Source: Prado023 sp963818445
GTDB lineage: Bacteria; Actinomycetota; Actinomycetes; S36-B12; CAIYMF01
Assembly (NCBI GenBank): GCA_963818445.1
Contig: CAWFSG010000018.1
Location: forward strand, 67,611 to 131,610
Length of the DNA: 64,000 bases
Direction: 5' to 3'
In this document: piece by piece, positions 62,401-64,000 of the stretch
Position numbering within the stretch: position 1 is the stretch's first letter
Layout of the letters: every line of letters begins with the position of its first letter
Notes under the pieces: generated by a model
Seen by the model: the letters and a program-made list of their open reading frames with translations, nothing else
Databases searched by the model: none
Told to the model about the DNA's origin: nothing
Translations under genes and position numbers: made by a program

Positions 62401-63974
62401 CCCGGTCAGCCGCACGCAACCCCGCGCTGAGGGCCCTCGGCCACGTGTTGATCGCCTTGACGGTGATCCTTTCCGCGGCATGCACGACCGCGCCCGGGCC
62501 CGGTGCGCCCGTGCTCAGCACCCCCGAGAAGTGGTTCGCCGCCTACCACGACGCCCTGCGGCAGGGGGTGTTCAACATCGGGTCCTTCTACGCCGTGGAC
62601 GCGCACGTCGACCTGACGACCCTCGGAATGCCACTCACGAACACCAGGGAGGATGCGCTGAAGGCGATCGGCAGGGCCTTCATCCCGCTCCCCGACCGGG
62701 CCCAGGAACCCGGGGATCTCTACGTGTCCGGCACAGGCGCGGTCGAGGCCGCGCCCATCAAGGAACCGTCCGTGGACGCCAATCGCCTCGTGGCCATCGA
62801 CGCGTTCGACGCGAACGGGCTTGCCGCCCAGACCTTCGCCAAGTCGGAGTTGTCGTGGCGCGACGGCAGCTCGGACGACCCACGGATACTGGCAGTGCAC
62901 CTCCTGGCCCGAGACTGGGCGACGGCGTGGTCCAGTCGATCGGCGGACGCCGTCGGGAGGCTGTACGCACCCACCACCCTTCTCACGGACGACCTCATGG
63001 GTGTGCGTGCGGAGTCCGGCGACGAGGTCGGAGCCCTCGCTACCACCACCACCGGATCGGGCGGGCTGCCCCGAACGACCATCGACCAGCTGCCCGGCCT
63101 CAGCGGCCCTGCGGTCTTCGTGGTGGCGGACACCGGCTCCGACTACGCCGCGCCGATGCAGTTGATGGTCATGCTCGTCACCTCTGACGGGGGCGAGGGC
63201 TGCCCCGGACACCTGGCCGTGGTCCTGGATCTCGATGAGCAGGGACGCATCGCCCGCGAGACCCGCTATCACCGCATCGACACCCTGAGTCGCTGCGTAG
63301 GGCAGACGTCGGGAGGCACCTCGACGACGCGCTGGTGGGACAGCATCGGCATCCCTCCGGCCGTGACGAAGATCCAGACCGGCGTGCTCACCCTCAACGG
63401 CGAGGACGTGGTCATGTTCAACAGCACACCGGTCCTCGAGGAGCTGTTCACGTGGGCCGTCGACCGCTTCCCGGAAGCAGGCCTCGCGCCGCCGATCGTG
63501 ACCGAGGTGGCCTTCTACGACAGGCGCCTGGACATGTGCTCGGGCATCAACGGCTTCACCCTCGGCACGACCCTGAGCCTGTGCTTCGTCAAGGGGTCGA
63601 CGATCGACAACTCCTCGGACTACACCGACTGGACGCTGGCGAAGGCCACGACGCTCCACGAGCTGGGCCACGTCTGGATGTCCGCGCGAGGCCGGGGTGG
63701 GCCGGTTCCTCCGGAGGTGACCGAACGGTTCAGTGAGCAGGCCGGCATGCCCACATGGGCGGACACCGCCTACGAGTGGAAGGACCGTGGCGTGGAGCTC
63801 GCCGCCTCCACCATCGCGTGGGCGCTCACGGATGAGCCCGTGGTCCATCCCTTCTTCGCGGACAGGTTCAGGTGCAGCGAGCTCGGGGACCTCTTCACCA
63901 CCTTGACCGGGAAGCCGGTGCCGGAGAGCGCCGGGTGTCCGGGCTATGTCCCGCCACCGGCACCAGAGGGCTGA
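62397..63974 (+). CDS. Putative lipoprotein with C-terminal HExxH domain (paralogue 2)
   Basis: An intact 525-residue protein. Signal peptide with lipobox-like LSAAC near residue 30. Residues about 40-170 and 175-310 look like two NTF2/SnoaL-type alpha+beta domains (GSFYAVDAHVDL; ADAVGRLYAPTTLLTD). The conserved linker RETRYHRIDTLSRC and WWDSIGIPP matches paralogue 1. The C-terminal domain carries HELGH at 421-425 and VELAASTIAWAL about 45 residues later, with Cys pairs that may form disulfides. GGAGG inside the end of paralogue 1 serves as ribosome binding site. A secreted zinc peptidase is inferred, not shown. Confidence 0.75.
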   Translation: MTRSAARNPALRALGHVLIALTVILSAACTTAPGPGAPVLSTPEKWFAAYHDALRQGVFNIGSFYAVDAHVDLTTLGMPLTNTREDALKAIGRAFIPLPDRAQEPGDLYVSGTGAVEAAPIKEPSVDANRLVAIDAFDANGLAAQTFAKSELSWRDGSSDDPRILAVHLLARDWATAWSSRSADAVGRLYAPTTLLTDDLMGVRAESGDEVGALATTTTGSGGLPRTTIDQLPGLSGPAVFVVADTGSDYAAPMQLMVMLVTSDGGEGCPGHLAVVLDLDEQGRIARETRYHRIDTLSRCVGQTSGGTSTTRWWDSIGIPPAVTKIQTGVLTLNGEDVVMFNSTPVLEELFTWAVDRFPEAGLAPPIVTEVAFYDRRLDMCSGINGFTLGTTLSLCFVKGSTIDNSSDYTDWTLAKATTLHELGHVWMSARGRGGPVPPEVTERFSEQAGMPTWADTAYEWKDRGVELAASTIAWALTDEPVVHPFFADRFRCSELGDLFTTLTGKPVPESAGCPGYVPPPAPEG

Positions 63975-64000
63975 CGCGATCCTGGCTCGATCACGTTCAG

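Noticed and set aside
1..64000. CRISPR arrays, insertion sequences, prophage or integrase genes
   Set aside because: No regularly spaced repeat-spacer units, transposase motifs or att-like duplications at the tRNAs were seen.

Overview
The window is a GC-rich chromosomal segment of an actinobacterium. The gene order amt-ftsY-smc-mutM-rnc-rpmF-sepIVA-coaD-rsmD-recG-DAK2-rpmB-thiL, then ddl-gpsA-plsC, hupB-leuD-leuC with a divergent IclR regulator, gltX, cimA, leuB and serA-ilvC-ilvN-ilvB is the arrangement found in Streptomyces and Mycobacterium chromosomes. A DivIVA-like SepIVA homologue, many GTG starts, probable leaderless genes and GluRS lying beside tRNA-Glu and tRNA-Gln fit this. I cannot place the genus from sequence alone.

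Layout. 1-2883: the 5' part of an ammonium transporter with a candidate GlnR box, and a divergent AidB-type acyl-CoA dehydrogenase. 2892-17167: a long minus-strand housekeeping run for SRP receptor, chromosome condensation, DNA repair, RNase III, L32, SepIVA, CoaD, RsmD, RecG and a DAK2/FakA-like protein. 17336-27545: L28, ThiL, a stand-alone Lrp ligand-binding domain, DUF3515, an IlvG-like ThDP enzyme, Ddl, a PLP gamma-family enzyme, MarC, a secreted hydrolase-like protein, GpsA and PlsC. 27607-32255: a frameshifted ABC-F protein and a heavily broken large secreted protein. 32511-35967: HupB, LeuD, LeuC and the IclR regulator. 36046-39923: a small membrane protein, two tRNAs, a membrane-anchored propeller-like protein and a 2-phosphoglycerate-kinase-like protein. 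40053-60606: GltX and the branched-chain amino acid genes. 60779-63974: two tandem paralogous lipoproteins ending in HExxH metallopeptidase-like domains.

Between 33.2 and 60.6 kb lie genes for complete Leu, Val and Ile biosynthesis. Leucine uses leuA, leuCD, leuB and ilvE. Valine uses ilvBN, ilvC, ilvD and ilvE. Isoleucine uses the citramalate route: cimA, then leuCD and leuB, then ilvBNCDE. Three of these units have short leader ORFs whose codon runs match the controlled product: Ile-Ile-Ile before cimA, Ile-Ile-Val-Val before ilvBN and Leu-Leu-Leu before leuA. This is the hallmark of ribosome-mediated attenuation.

Quality caveat. No frameshift is visible from 1 to 27.5 kb. From 27.6 kb onward many genes, including cimA, ilvE, leuB and ilvC, carry single-base frameshifts, nearly all +1 insertions, and the 29.4-32.3 and 46.9-48.0 kb genes are broken repeatedly. 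I read most of these as consensus errors. Coordinates of those genes span the inferred intact reading frame.
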